Assembly: GCA_023544645.1 (NCBI GenBank)
Contig: JAMJFO010000011.1
Coordinates: 1 to 64,000, forward strand
Reading direction: 5' to 3'
DNA length: 64,000 nt
From: Desulfobulbaceae bacterium
GTDB lineage: Bacteria > Desulfobacterota > Desulfobulbia > Desulfobulbales > Desulfobulbaceae
This document shows, piece after piece, positions 7,267 through 15,160 of the stretch. Position 1 is the stretch's first letter; each line of letters starts with the position of its first letter. The notes under the pieces were generated by a model. That model ran no database searches. It was given only the letters and a program-made list of their open reading frames with translations, and was not told the origin of the DNA. The position numbers and the translations under genes were made by a program.

Positions 7267-9882
7267 ATGTCGGGAAGAATGCAAAAATGGTTCTACGCTG
7301 CCCTGTTCCCGGCATTTTTTCTCATCCTGCTTGCCGGGTTTCTCCCTCTCCTTGTGCAGGAGCTTGTCCTCCCGCCGGTTTTGGCCAGGGCCGGTCTTGC
7401 CGGCTACGATCTTTCCATATCCCGTCTGGGACTGTATGGATGCTCCCTGCATATTGCAGGGCAGCCCCAGCTTCCTCCCCCGGTTGTCAGTGGAAGTATC
7501 AGGATTGCCTGGACCCCTTCCGGCCTGCTTAAGCGCCGGATAGATAAAATTTCAAGCAACGGCCTGCAAATCAACCTGGCTGACTTACCTTCTCCAGGAA
7601 AATCTTCTCCGGCACAACCGAACCAGGATGACAATATTGCTGGAAGCATCTCCCTTCCCGTGCTGGTTCAGCGGGTCGAGGTACATAACGGCTCTCTTCT
7701 TCTGCCCACAGTCAAAGGGGTCATCTACCTGCCCTTCACTTTTTCAGCCCAGCCGGCCGGAGACCTGGACCCGGCAGCCTCTTCCGGCGTCACTTTTTTC
7801 AAAGCCCGGATGCAGGTGGCGGAACAGGCCGTCAACGCGACCATTGCCATGAACCAGCAGGATGCATCCATGACCGGCGAACTGGACGCAAACCTCGATC
7901 TGGCACCATTGGCATTGATCAGTTCCATTCCCGGATCAACTGCCGGAAAAATCAGCGGCAGGGCCATGCTTAAAGCGAATATTGCCATGCAGCTGTCACC
8001 ATTCGCCATGAAGTCATCGGCAGCATCTGTTGTCTTTGATAAGCTGGCAATAGGTACTGACGGTTTCACCCTCCGTTCTCTCGATACGCTGCCGGCAAGC
8101 ATAGCTGTCTCCGGCACGGCTTCGCAGTTCCTGGTCAAGGGAACCGGCTTCCGGGTTGACGGGCCTGTGCGCGCCACCATGGATTTCACTGCCGATATGA
8201 CTACCACAGGCAGCAGCATCCAGTGGCAGGGGGCTCTTGACCTGAAACCCGAGGCTGGTCCAGTTCTGCAGGACCGGATCCTGGTGAAAAATGTCCAGGC
8301 TGTGCGCATCAATCACCACGGCACACGCAATGAAGATGAGATTGCGGTCATCCTGACAACATCCCTGTCCCCTGACAGTACGAAAAAAAAATCTTTTGCC
8401 GCCCGGCAAAAAGATGTCGAAGCAGCTATTGCTGGGTTTGATATTGATGCGAGCCTGACGTATCAGCAACAACCGTCGGGGAAAAATACCCTGGCCGGGA
8501 CAGTGTCATTCACCGGACACGACATAACCGTCGAAACGCCGCAGGAATCTTTCACCGTGCCAAAAATTACCGTGCTGGCCGACGGCTCAATACTCCCGGG
8601 ACAGACCGGCAATATTTTCGCGGCCCGTTTCAGGGTTGACGATACATCGCTCAACCTGGAAAAGCAGGGCATCCGGATGCAGGGGATACAGCTGGAATTA
8701 CCTGTCGCCCGGCCGGGGAAAGATAACGGCGAAAAAGGATCTCTGCGGATTGGCGCCATCCGGAAAAACGGCGCAGATGCCGGACACCTTACTGCTCAAA
8801 TTTCCCAAAACAAGACTGAACTGCAGATTAACGGGCTGCTGCATACTCTTTTGTTCCCGGAAGAGGACATCAGCCTGTCAGGCACCCTCCGGCCTCCGGC
8901 AGGGAATAATGTCTTTGCAGAATTTGCTTTTGACTTGGTGGACGGTAATTTTTCTTCCGCCAATTTTGCCCCGGTATTCCCTGCCCTGCAGGAAATAGAA
9001 GGCGCCGGCAGCATTGACGCGCATGGCAGCCTGTTCGTCTCGCCGTGCGGCCTGGCCGGCAATGCAGACCTGGCAGTGAACAGAGGTGGCCTGGTCCTCA
9101 AAGATGCGGACACGGAAATCGATGACCTCAATTTCAGCCTCCACTTCCCTGCCCTGCCCTCTCTCACCACCTCCCCGAAACAACAATTCTCCATCGGCGA
9201 GATCCGCAAAAAAAATATCATTGTCAACGATATCCTGGCATGGTTTGAAATAGAAGCGCCCGGATCACTGTTCATTGAACGGATATCAGGACGCTGGAGC
9301 GACGGCCGGGTATTCACCGGCTCCTTTCGAATCAGCCAGGATCAGGATGAATTTGACCTGGCCATCTTCTGCGACCGGCTCAAACTTTCTTCCATCCTTT
9401 CCCAACTCAACCTGGCTCAAGCCGGGGGGGAAGGCAGATTGAGCGGTCGTATCCCGCTGGTATATTCCCGGGGCAGCATTTTTGTCGATGACGGTTTCCT
9501 TTTTTCCACCCCGGGCGAAAAAGGGTACTTAAAGATTAAACAGAGCAAATACCTCGCAACAACCATACCGGCGGATGTGCCCCAATTTTCCCCGCTGCAT
9601 TTTGCGGGTGCGGCCCTGGCTGATTTTGAGTATAATTGGGCCAAGCTGCAGATAATGTCCGAAGAGGAATACCTGCTGGTGAAACTGCAGGTGGACGGCA
9701 GGCCGAAAGAAAAACTGCCCTACCGCTTCGATGCGGGAAAGAATGTTTTTGTCCGCCTGGATGATGAATCCAAAGGGGGAATTGACCAACCTGTCAAGCT
9801 GGATGTCAATTTCAATATACCGCTCAATGAATTGCTGCCCTATACGAACAAAATGATGCCGCTGTTCCGGAAATTCAACTGA
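7267..9882 (+). CDS. ydbH: YdbH-like AsmA-family intermembrane lipid-bridge protein
   Basis: Large protein of 871 residues with one N-terminal transmembrane anchor (residues ~8-32) and a very long, beta-rich periplasmic part, the architecture of AsmA-like lipid-bridge proteins. The C-terminus (PLHFAGAALADFEYNW, then LQVDGRPKEKLPYRF) matches the YdbH/DUF-type tail. In E. coli YdbH partners with the lipoprotein YnbE to span the periplasm and move phospholipids to the outer membrane. The next two genes encode YnbE-like and YdbL-like proteins, which strongly supports the assignment. Overall length agrees with E. coli YdbH (about 880 residues). Confidence 0.82.
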   Translation: MSGRMQKWFYAALFPAFFLILLAGFLPLLVQELVLPPVLARAGLAGYDLSISRLGLYGCSLHIAGQPQLPPPVVSGSIRIAWTPSGLLKRRIDKISSNGLQINLADLPSPGKSSPAQPNQDDNIAGSISLPVLVQRVEVHNGSLLLPTVKGVIYLPFTFSAQPAGDLDPAASSGVTFFKARMQVAEQAVNATIAMNQQDASMTGELDANLDLAPLALISSIPGSTAGKISGRAMLKANIAMQLSPFAMKSSAASVVFDKLAIGTDGFTLRSLDTLPASIAVSGTASQFLVKGTGFRVDGPVRATMDFTADMTTTGSSIQWQGALDLKPEAGPVLQDRILVKNVQAVRINHHGTRNEDEIAVILTTSLSPDSTKKKSFAARQKDVEAAIAGFDIDASLTYQQQPSGKNTLAGTVSFTGHDITVETPQESFTVPKITVLADGSILPGQTGNIFAARFRVDDTSLNLEKQGIRMQGIQLELPVARPGKDNGEKGSLRIGAIRKNGADAGHLTAQISQNKTELQINGLLHTLLFPEEDISLSGTLRPPAGNNVFAEFAFDLVDGNFSSANFAPVFPALQEIEGAGSIDAHGSLFVSPCGLAGNADLAVNRGGLVLKDADTEIDDLNFSLHFPALPSLTTSPKQQFSIGEIRKKNIIVNDILAWFEIEAPGSLFIERISGRWSDGRVFTGSFRISQDQDEFDLAIFCDRLKLSSILSQLNLAQAGGEGRLSGRIPLVYSRGSIFVDDGFLFSTPGEKGYLKIKQSKYLATTIPADVPQFSPLHFAGAALADFEYNWAKLQIMSEEEYLLVKLQVDGRPKEKLPYRFDAGKNVFVRLDDESKGGIDQPVKLDVNFNIPLNELLPYTNKMMPLFRKFN

Positions 9883-9895
9883 TACAGGAGGTACT

Positions 9896-10081
9896 ATGTT
9901 CCGATATCTGCCAATACCGATTTTTCTGCTGCTCCTCCTGGTTCCGGGGTGTACCCGTCACGAGGTGGAAATGAAGCCCGTGGAGATCAAGCCGATCCAC
10001 ATTACCGTCGATGTCAATGTCCGGATTGAAAAAGCCGTTGAGGATTTTTACGGTGATATTTATGGCTTGGAATCGGAATAA
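9896..10081 (+). CDS. ynbE: YnbE-like outer-membrane lipoprotein
   Basis: A 61-residue lipoprotein with signal peptide and lipobox LVPGC (Cys at residue 19). The short mature part contains repeated PVEIKPIHITVDVNVRI strands ending in VEDFYGDIYG, the typical YnbE pattern of beta strands that extend the YdbH groove. It starts 13 bases after the YdbH stop. It is predicted to sit in the outer membrane and dock the periplasmic end of YdbH. Length and gene order match the E. coli ydbH-ynbE-ydbL operon. Confidence 0.8.
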   Translation: MFRYLPIPIFLLLLLVPGCTRHEVEMKPVEIKPIHITVDVNVRIEKAVEDFYGDIYGLESE

Positions 10082-10125
10082 TTTTTTGTGATTGAAGAAT
10101 ATTTTCCCATGGTAAGGAGATCATT

Positions 10126-10509
10126 ATGAAAATCATTAGCGAAAAACGTTTTTTTCTGATTTGCTGTCTTTCATTCCTGTTCCTTTTTGTCTCTGCCGCA
10201 AGCGCCCAGAATCTGCAGGGAATCAAATCACGGATGCAGGAAAGAAAGCCCACCATTGATTCCTTGAAAAACCAGGGCATCGTGGGCGAGGGTGTTGACG
10301 GGTATCTCCACGTGCGGCAGAACAAAAGCAATGCCGCGGGAGTGGCTCAAGCTGAAAATGCGGACCGCAGGGCAGTGAATGAAACCATTGCCAAAAGAGA
10401 GGGAGCAACCGTGGACAAGGTATCAAGAAAGCTTGCAGCCAAATTGATCGAAGTGGCCAGGCCCGGCCACTGGATCCGGAAAGACGACGGATCCTGGTAC
10501 CAGAAATAG
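10126..10509 (+). CDS. ydbL: YdbL-like periplasmic protein (DUF1318)
   Basis: Secreted protein of 127 residues with a signal peptide cleaved near ASA-QN (residue ~26). The mature domain has the DUF1318 pattern: KSRMQERKPTIDSLKNQG, then IAKREGATVDKVSRKLAAKL and the terminal GHWIRKDDGSWYQK. In E. coli YdbL modulates the YdbH-YnbE bridge. It is the third gene of the set, with a clear AAGGAG ribosome site 9 bases upstream of the ATG. Confidence 0.85.
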   Translation: MKIISEKRFFLICCLSFLFLFVSAASAQNLQGIKSRMQERKPTIDSLKNQGIVGEGVDGYLHVRQNKSNAAGVAQAENADRRAVNETIAKREGATVDKVSRKLAAKLIEVARPGHWIRKDDGSWYQK

Positions 10510-10562
10510 CAGTTTTTCATCAAATACCATCAGGAAAGGAGCACGCCGAGGGGCAGCACAGA

Positions 10563-11006
10563 TTATTGATCCATCGGGTGCCCTTTCATGATGAATATTT
10601 CGAGGATATCATTATAGGTCAAAACCCCTCTGAACTTGGCGGTAATTTTTTTTACCATACCGGGACTGTAGGTTTTCCCGGTTCCCTTTGACAGGTCTTC
10701 CGCGGCTATTTCCCGGTAAATATCATTTTTCATCTCATCAAGAGAACCTGCTTCCGCTTTTCCGCCGTTACCCCGTCCTGATTGCAGGCCACCGTTTCCC
10801 CGTTTTTTCATTGGATACCGCAAGCTGAATGCCCGCACCTCGTTCTCCAGCAGACCGTCAATAAAGGTCTTTTTTACATTACCGGGCATATCAAACGCTG
10901 GGTTGAAGTGGCAGAACAGATACAGGGTTCTCGCCAGGACAAAGCTTGGCTTGACATTGAACTCTTCGACAAGCGCATCATACAGATATTGTTTAACATT
11001 CTCCAT
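10563..11006 (-). CDS. Hypothetical protein, unknown function
   Basis: A 147-residue cytosolic protein, not recognised. It has two alpha-helical parts (residues 1-65 and about 85-147) joined by a Gly-rich, basic linker (GNGGLQSGRGNGG). No catalytic motif, signal peptide or membrane segment is visible. It is transcribed against the YdbL gene; their 3' ends are about 55 bases apart. A TATAAT-like -10 lies near 11066-11071 in its leader, and the preceding ~140 bases contain a structured segment discussed under findings. Confidence 0.6.
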   Translation of the reverse strand: MENVKQYLYDALVEEFNVKPSFVLARTLYLFCHFNPAFDMPGNVKKTFIDGLLENEVRAFSLRYPMKKRGNGGLQSGRGNGGKAEAGSLDEMKNDIYREIAAEDLSKGTGKTYSPGMVKKITAKFRGVLTYNDILEIFIMKGHPMDQ

Positions 11007-11238
11007 TGACCTTCTCCGGATTTCTTTTCCGATCCATTGTATCCTTACATTGCCGGCCTGGTATTATACGAACAATATCAATTGATTAAAAAATAAGCAA
11101 AAACAATCCTGATTAGCCCGCTTTTCTCACCGGTTTCCGTTAGAAAGCCTGGAGATCGGAGTCTTTGCTTCCTGGTTTTCCCACAAGCGTTTCCAATCAA
11201 AAGGACGCGCAGACATAGATCTTTCGTAATCAATCCTG

Positions 11239-12627
11239 TTAATCTGAATGCACCCGCGCATTGAAACGGATACCGTATTTCTTGATCCATTTCCAGACAG
11301 TCACCCTGCTGACACCGAGAATCCGGGCAGCCTCGGTCTGGTTGCCGCCGCTTTGCTCTAGGGCTTCAATCAGCTTGTGCCGGCGTGTTTTTCTGACATC
11401 ACCATGCGGCTGTGGCGGGAAACTTGTTGACAATGACATTTCATGGCGCAGATGAGAGGGAAGATGCGACACCTGAATCTGGCCGCCGGGACAAAGAACA
11501 AAAGCATATTCAATGGTGTTGATCAGCTCCCTGATATTGCCGGGCCATGAATACTGCATGAGCAGATCAAGGGAAGTCCTGCTGATGCCGCTGATGGGCT
11601 TTGCCGTTTTTTCACCGATCTTTTTGATGAAGGTGTCAACCAGCTGGGGGATGTCGGAAACCCGTTCGCGGAGAGGCGGCAGGTAGATGGGGATAACGCC
11701 GATCCTGTAGTACAGGTCCTCCCGGAATGCTCCCTGGGCGATGAGCTGCTGTAAATCCTTATGGGTTGCGGCAATGATCCTGACATCGATTTTAACAGGA
11801 CGATGATCACCAACCCGCTCTATCTCTTTCTCCTGGAGAACCCGCAGCAGTTTGGTCTGTGTAGCCAGCGGCAGATCACCTATCTCGTCCAGAAATATGC
11901 TGCCGCCGGAAGCTGCCTCAAAGCGGCCGACACGGGTATAATCGGCCCCGGTAAAAGCGCCCTTGACATGACCGAACAGTTCACTTTCCAGGAGGTTGTC
12001 ATTGAGGGCGGCGCAGTTAACCTTGATAAAGGATTCCTCGCAGCGAGGACTGGCCATGTGGATGGCACTTGCGATTACCTCCTTGCCGGTGCCGGATTCT
12101 CCGTAAATGACCAGCGGGGCATCCGACTGCGCCGCGCTGGACGCAAGGTCAAGCACCTGGCGCATTACCTGTGTATTCCCGACAATTCCCTGAAACCCGT
12201 CATGATAGTTCAGCTGCTGCCGAAGATTGGCAATGATCTTTTCTTTTTCCTGGATTCTGCTGAGATCGACCATTGTTTCCACACCGCCGACAACATTGCC
12301 GTTTTTATCATGGATCAGCGCCGCGTTTTTCAATAGATGCAGGGACTGGCCATCCTTTTTCCGAAAAGTACATTCACTGCTCTTGACCTTTTTTTCCTCG
12401 AACAGGGCACAATATTTGTCCAGGCCCCCCGCACGGGCTGTAAAACAACGGTCGCACTGAAACACCTCGCAGCTGCTGCCGACAAGTTCTTCATTGACGT
12501 AGCCGACCATCTCTTCAAAAGCCTTGTTCACAAAAACAATACGCCCATTTTGATCAACAAGCATGAGTCCTTCCTGCATGGTATCAACCACGGTTTTCCA
12601 GAACTCACTGTCATATGTATCAAACAC
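11239..12627 (-). CDS. Sigma-54-dependent activator with Cys-rich PAS sensor and Fis-type HTH
   Basis: Enhancer-binding transcription activator of 462 residues. Residues 1-125 form a PAS domain with an unusual Cys group (CEVFQCDRC, then single Cys residues about 13 and 13 positions later), which could hold an Fe-S cluster, heme or redox switch. The AAA+ domain has Walker A GESGTGKE, the sigma-54 contact loop GAFTGA and [11 protein letters not shown] Fis-type helix-turn-helix ends the protein ([20 protein letters not shown]). The start is GTG at 12627, preceded by GGAGG. It diverges from the octaheme cytochrome gene, whose upstream DNA carries repeated palindromes and a -24/-12 promoter, so it very probably controls that gene. 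Confidence 0.93.
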   Translation of the reverse strand: MFDTYDSEFWKTVVDTMQEGLMLVDQNGRIVFVNKAFEEMVGYVNEELVGSSCEVFQCDRCFTARAGGLDKYCALFEEKKVKSSECTFRKKDGQSLHLLKNAALIHDKNGNVVGGVETMVDLSRIQEKEKIIANLRQQLNYHDGFQGIVGNTQVMRQVLDLASSAAQSDAPLVIYGESGTGKEVIASAIHMASPRCEESFIKVNCAALNDNLLESELFGHVKGAFTGADYTRVGRFEAASGGSIFLDEIGDLPLATQTKLLRVLQEKEIERVGDHRPVKIDVRIIAATHKDLQQLIAQGAFREDLYYRIGVIPIYLPPLRERVSDIPQLVDTFIKKIGEKTAKPISGISRTSLDLLMQYSWPGNIRELINTIEYAFVLCPGGQIQVSHLPSHLRHEMSLSTSFPPQPHGDVRKTRRHKLIEALEQSGGNQTEAARILGVSRVTVWKWIKKYGIRFNARVHSD

Positions 12628-12667
12628 TTCTTTACCTCCGCCAGGAAAATTCCAATCAGTAATTCAC

Positions 12668-12777
12668 GTTAACACGTTAACACATAATTAACCAACTGCA
12701 AACAATAATCTGTTAACAGGAGTCATCCTCGGGGAGTGAGCTCAGGAACAAAAAATACAAAAAAACAGATGGTTAAC
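12668..12777. promoter_or_regulatory. Cluster of GTTAAC palindromes, likely activator-binding sites
   Basis: GTTAAC occurs at 12668-12673, 12676-12681, 12712-12717 and 12772-12777, with a near match ATTAAC at 12687-12692. Two are part of longer palindromes, CTGTTAACAG and GGTTAACC. The three leftmost sites are 112-136 bases upstream of the sigma-54 promoter, a normal distance for enhancer sites, and the adjacent gene encodes a Fis-type HTH activator. Binding by that activator is inferred. Confidence 0.65.
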
Positions 12778-12803
12778 CATAATAATCCCGAACGCTCCCT
12801 GTA

Positions 12804-12819
12804 TGGCACAAACATTGCT
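12804..12819 (+). promoter_or_regulatory. Sigma-54 (-24/-12) promoter of the octaheme cytochrome gene
   Basis: TGGCAC at 12804-12809, a 5-base spacer, then TTGCT at 12815-12819 matches the TGGCAC-N5-TTGCW consensus exactly. It lies 82 bases before the cytochrome ATG, with the activator gene divergent and its likely sites upstream. Confidence 0.88.
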
Positions 12820-12900
12820 GAATGCATGTCCAAATACTCTTTCATTTGAGTATCATAGAAAAATTCAGGGGACCATCGAGATCCCGGGAGGATGTAAAGA

Positions 12901-14325
12901 ATGAAAAAAGCTGCACTCATCTCAGCACTTTGCGCGGGAACGCTTCTTTACGGAGCAGGCGCTCACGCAAACGAAGACCACATGGCCATCAAGGGTCCGT
13001 TCGCCGACCCCATGGCTGTCACCGATAAATGTCTTGAATGCCATGAAAATGCCGCTCATGACGTCATGCAGACCAGCCACTGGACCTGGGATCTGGAACA
13101 GGATATTTCCGGCCGGGAAAATGTTTATCGGGGCAAAAAAAATGCCATTAACAACTTCTGTATATCAATCAACGCCAACTGGCCCAGGTGCACCAGCTGC
13201 CATATCGGCTACGGCTGGAAGGACGGCGACTTCGACTTCAGTGATTCTTCCAGGGTAGATTGCCTGGTGTGTCATGACACCACTGGCACGTATAAAAAAC
13301 CGGGACCGGCTGCCGGCATGCCCGCCGGTTATACCGGTAATGAACAATTTGACCAGAAACCTGTCGACCTGGTGAAGGTTGCACAGAATGCCGGCGCCCC
13401 GAACCGCAGCAACTGCGTTTCCTGTCACGGCTACGGCGGCGGCGGCAACAATGTTAAACATGGCGATATCGATTCTTCCATGGTCGCTCCAACAGCGACA
13501 CATGACGTCCATATGGGGGCAGACGGGCAGGACTTCTCCTGTCAGACCTGCCATACCACTGCAGACCACGATATTAAGGGCAATGCCATGGTCGTTTCCC
13601 CGGGCGGTGAAAACCATATCGCCTGTACGGATTGCCATGATCAGAATCCTCACTCCGAGGCACTGCTAAACAATCACATGGATACCGTTGCCTGTCAGAC
13701 TTGCCATATTCCTGAATTTGCCAAGGAAATTCCGACAAAACTCTCCTGGGACTGGTCAACCGCCGGACAGGATAAAGTCGAGGCGGAAACCGATAAGTAC
13801 GGCAAGTCCGTCTATGACAAGAAGAAGGGCAATTTTGTCTGGGGCAAGAATGTAGTCCCGACCTATGCATGGTACAATGGCAAAGGCGGCGCGTATCTCC
13901 CCGGAGACAAGATCGACCCCGACAAGGTAACCAGACTGAGCTGGCCTGAAGGCGATCGGAGCGACATGACGGCGAAAATATTCCCGTTCAAGGTGCATAC
14001 GGCCAAACAGCCTTACGACACGAAGCACGGCTACCTGATCACCCCGAAGGTCTTCGGCAAAAAGGGTGATCCCGATGCATACTGGATCAACTATGACTGG
14101 AAAAAGGCCTCAGCGGCGGGGATGAAGGCCACCGGCCTGGAATTCAGCGGCGAATACGATTTTGCCCCCACCGAAATGTACTGGCGGATAAACCATATGG
14201 TTGTTCCGGCAGACGCGGCCCTGGGCTGCCTGGACTGTCATGGCGACAATGGCCGCCTGGACTGGAAAGCGCTGGGCTACGCTGCTGATCCGATGCGCGA
14301 CAGCAGCGTTTCACGCACCAAATAA
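12901..14325 (+). CDS. Octaheme c-type cytochrome, tetrathionate reductase (OTR) family
   Basis: Periplasmic multiheme cytochrome of 474 residues with a signal peptide cleaved near AHA-NE (residue ~23). Exactly eight CXXCH heme sites are present, starting near residues 44, 97, 121, 172, 214, 242, 265 and 443; the large gap before the last one is typical of OTR-type proteins. Characterised family members reduce tetrathionate, nitrite or hydroxylamine in vitro, and the physiological substrate is uncertain. It is monocistronic, with its own sigma-54 promoter and a strong terminator. Regulation by the divergent Cys-rich PAS activator suggests induction by a sulfur or nitrogen oxide or by redox state. 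Confidence 0.93.
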   Translation: MKKAALISALCAGTLLYGAGAHANEDHMAIKGPFADPMAVTDKCLECHENAAHDVMQTSHWTWDLEQDISGRENVYRGKKNAINNFCISINANWPRCTSCHIGYGWKDGDFDFSDSSRVDCLVCHDTTGTYKKPGPAAGMPAGYTGNEQFDQKPVDLVKVAQNAGAPNRSNCVSCHGYGGGGNNVKHGDIDSSMVAPTATHDVHMGADGQDFSCQTCHTTADHDIKGNAMVVSPGGENHIACTDCHDQNPHSEALLNNHMDTVACQTCHIPEFAKEIPTKLSWDWSTAGQDKVEAETDKYGKSVYDKKKGNFVWGKNVVPTYAWYNGKGGAYLPGDKIDPDKVTRLSWPEGDRSDMTAKIFPFKVHTAKQPYDTKHGYLITPKVFGKKGDPDAYWINYDWKKASAAGMKATGLEFSGEYDFAPTEMYWRINHMVVPADAALGCLDCHGDNGRLDWKALGYAADPMRDSSVSRTK

Positions 14326-14344
14326 AAGTAGTATCTCCTCCATC

Positions 14345-14393
14345 ACAACCCCGATATCCGCACGCGGAAAACGCGTGCGGATATCGGGGTTGT
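14345..14393 (+). terminator. Strong intrinsic terminator after the octaheme cytochrome
   Basis: A perfect 22-bp stem (14345-14366 with 14372-14393) closes on a GAAAA loop, about 20 bases after the cytochrome stop; a T-rich stretch (cttacgttttt) follows. The stem lacks mismatches and has no immediate T-run on the minus strand. Confidence 0.85.
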
Positions 14394-14531
14394 CTTACGT
14401 TTTTCGCAACTGCCCGTTTCCCACCGCTCACGCACCACCGACCAGCCCCCCTCTTTATCGACAGGAAGGACTTATCAGGACCAATACCGGTTCGGCATCC
14501 GCATGAAATTTCAGGAAATGGGGAAAAGCCG

Positions 14532-15128
14532 CTAGAACGTAAACCCCACCAGTATCTTACTGGAATTGAGCGGATCGTTGGGATCCTCGGTTCCGGCATT
14601 GGAAATATGGTGAAAACGGTATTCCACTTTGAGCCCGTTGCCCGACTGCAGCCGGTAACGCACCCCGCCCCCGAACTGCCAGTTTCCGTTCACCTCTGAA
14701 CCCAGACCGGGAATATCTGCGTTTGTATAGAGAATACCTCCACCGCCGAAGACGTACGGCTGCATGGTTTCGGAAGAGTCAAATGTCCAGGCCCCCAGTA
14801 CATTAACCCCGACCATGGGACTGACGTCAGGGTCAATGACAAGGGTCAGCGGCAACTCCAGCAGCAGGGAATGATACCCCTTGTACCAGGAGCTTCCCAC
14901 ATCCCGGAAAAGGATGCGGTTATACTGCGGAATAAGATCCAGGACCTGGACCTTCTCCCTGGTTTTCCCCAGTCCCTGGTGGGAGATCCCGTATCCGCCG
15001 AGAAGGGCCCAGGAGCTGTCCGGCGCCGCGGAAGCTTCCTGGTCGGCCTCCCCGGCACGGATGGCCGGGGGAAGAAGCATGGCCATGGATACAATGAGCA
15101 AACAAATTCTTCGCACAAATACAAGCAT
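14532..15128 (-). CDS. PagL-like lipid A 3-O-deacylase / acyloxyacyl hydrolase family outer-membrane protein
   Basis: Outer-membrane beta-barrel of 198 residues with a signal peptide (cleavage near IRA-GE, residue ~25), alternating hydrophobic strands and a C-terminal Phe (LVGFTF). Near the end it carries the PagL active-site pattern: YRFHHISNAG, giving the His-Ser pair, followed by an Asn a few residues later. PagL removes the 3-linked acyl chain from lipid A. It is convergent to the cytochrome terminator and lies just after the minus arm of the lipid cluster, so it may be the last gene of that arm or an unrelated neighbour. Confidence 0.75.
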   Translation of the reverse strand: MLVFVRRICLLIVSMAMLLPPAIRAGEADQEASAAPDSSWALLGGYGISHQGLGKTREKVQVLDLIPQYNRILFRDVGSSWYKGYHSLLLELPLTLVIDPDVSPMVGVNVLGAWTFDSSETMQPYVFGGGGILYTNADIPGLGSEVNGNWQFGGGVRYRLQSGNGLKVEYRFHHISNAGTEDPNDPLNSSKILVGFTF

Positions 15129-15160
15129 GATTGATTCCTCTTCAGCTCTTCTGTTTTATA

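Noticed and set aside
13165-13870. Reading frames opposite the octaheme cytochrome gene
   Set aside because: They arise from the GC-rich codon use of the real gene and show no motif.
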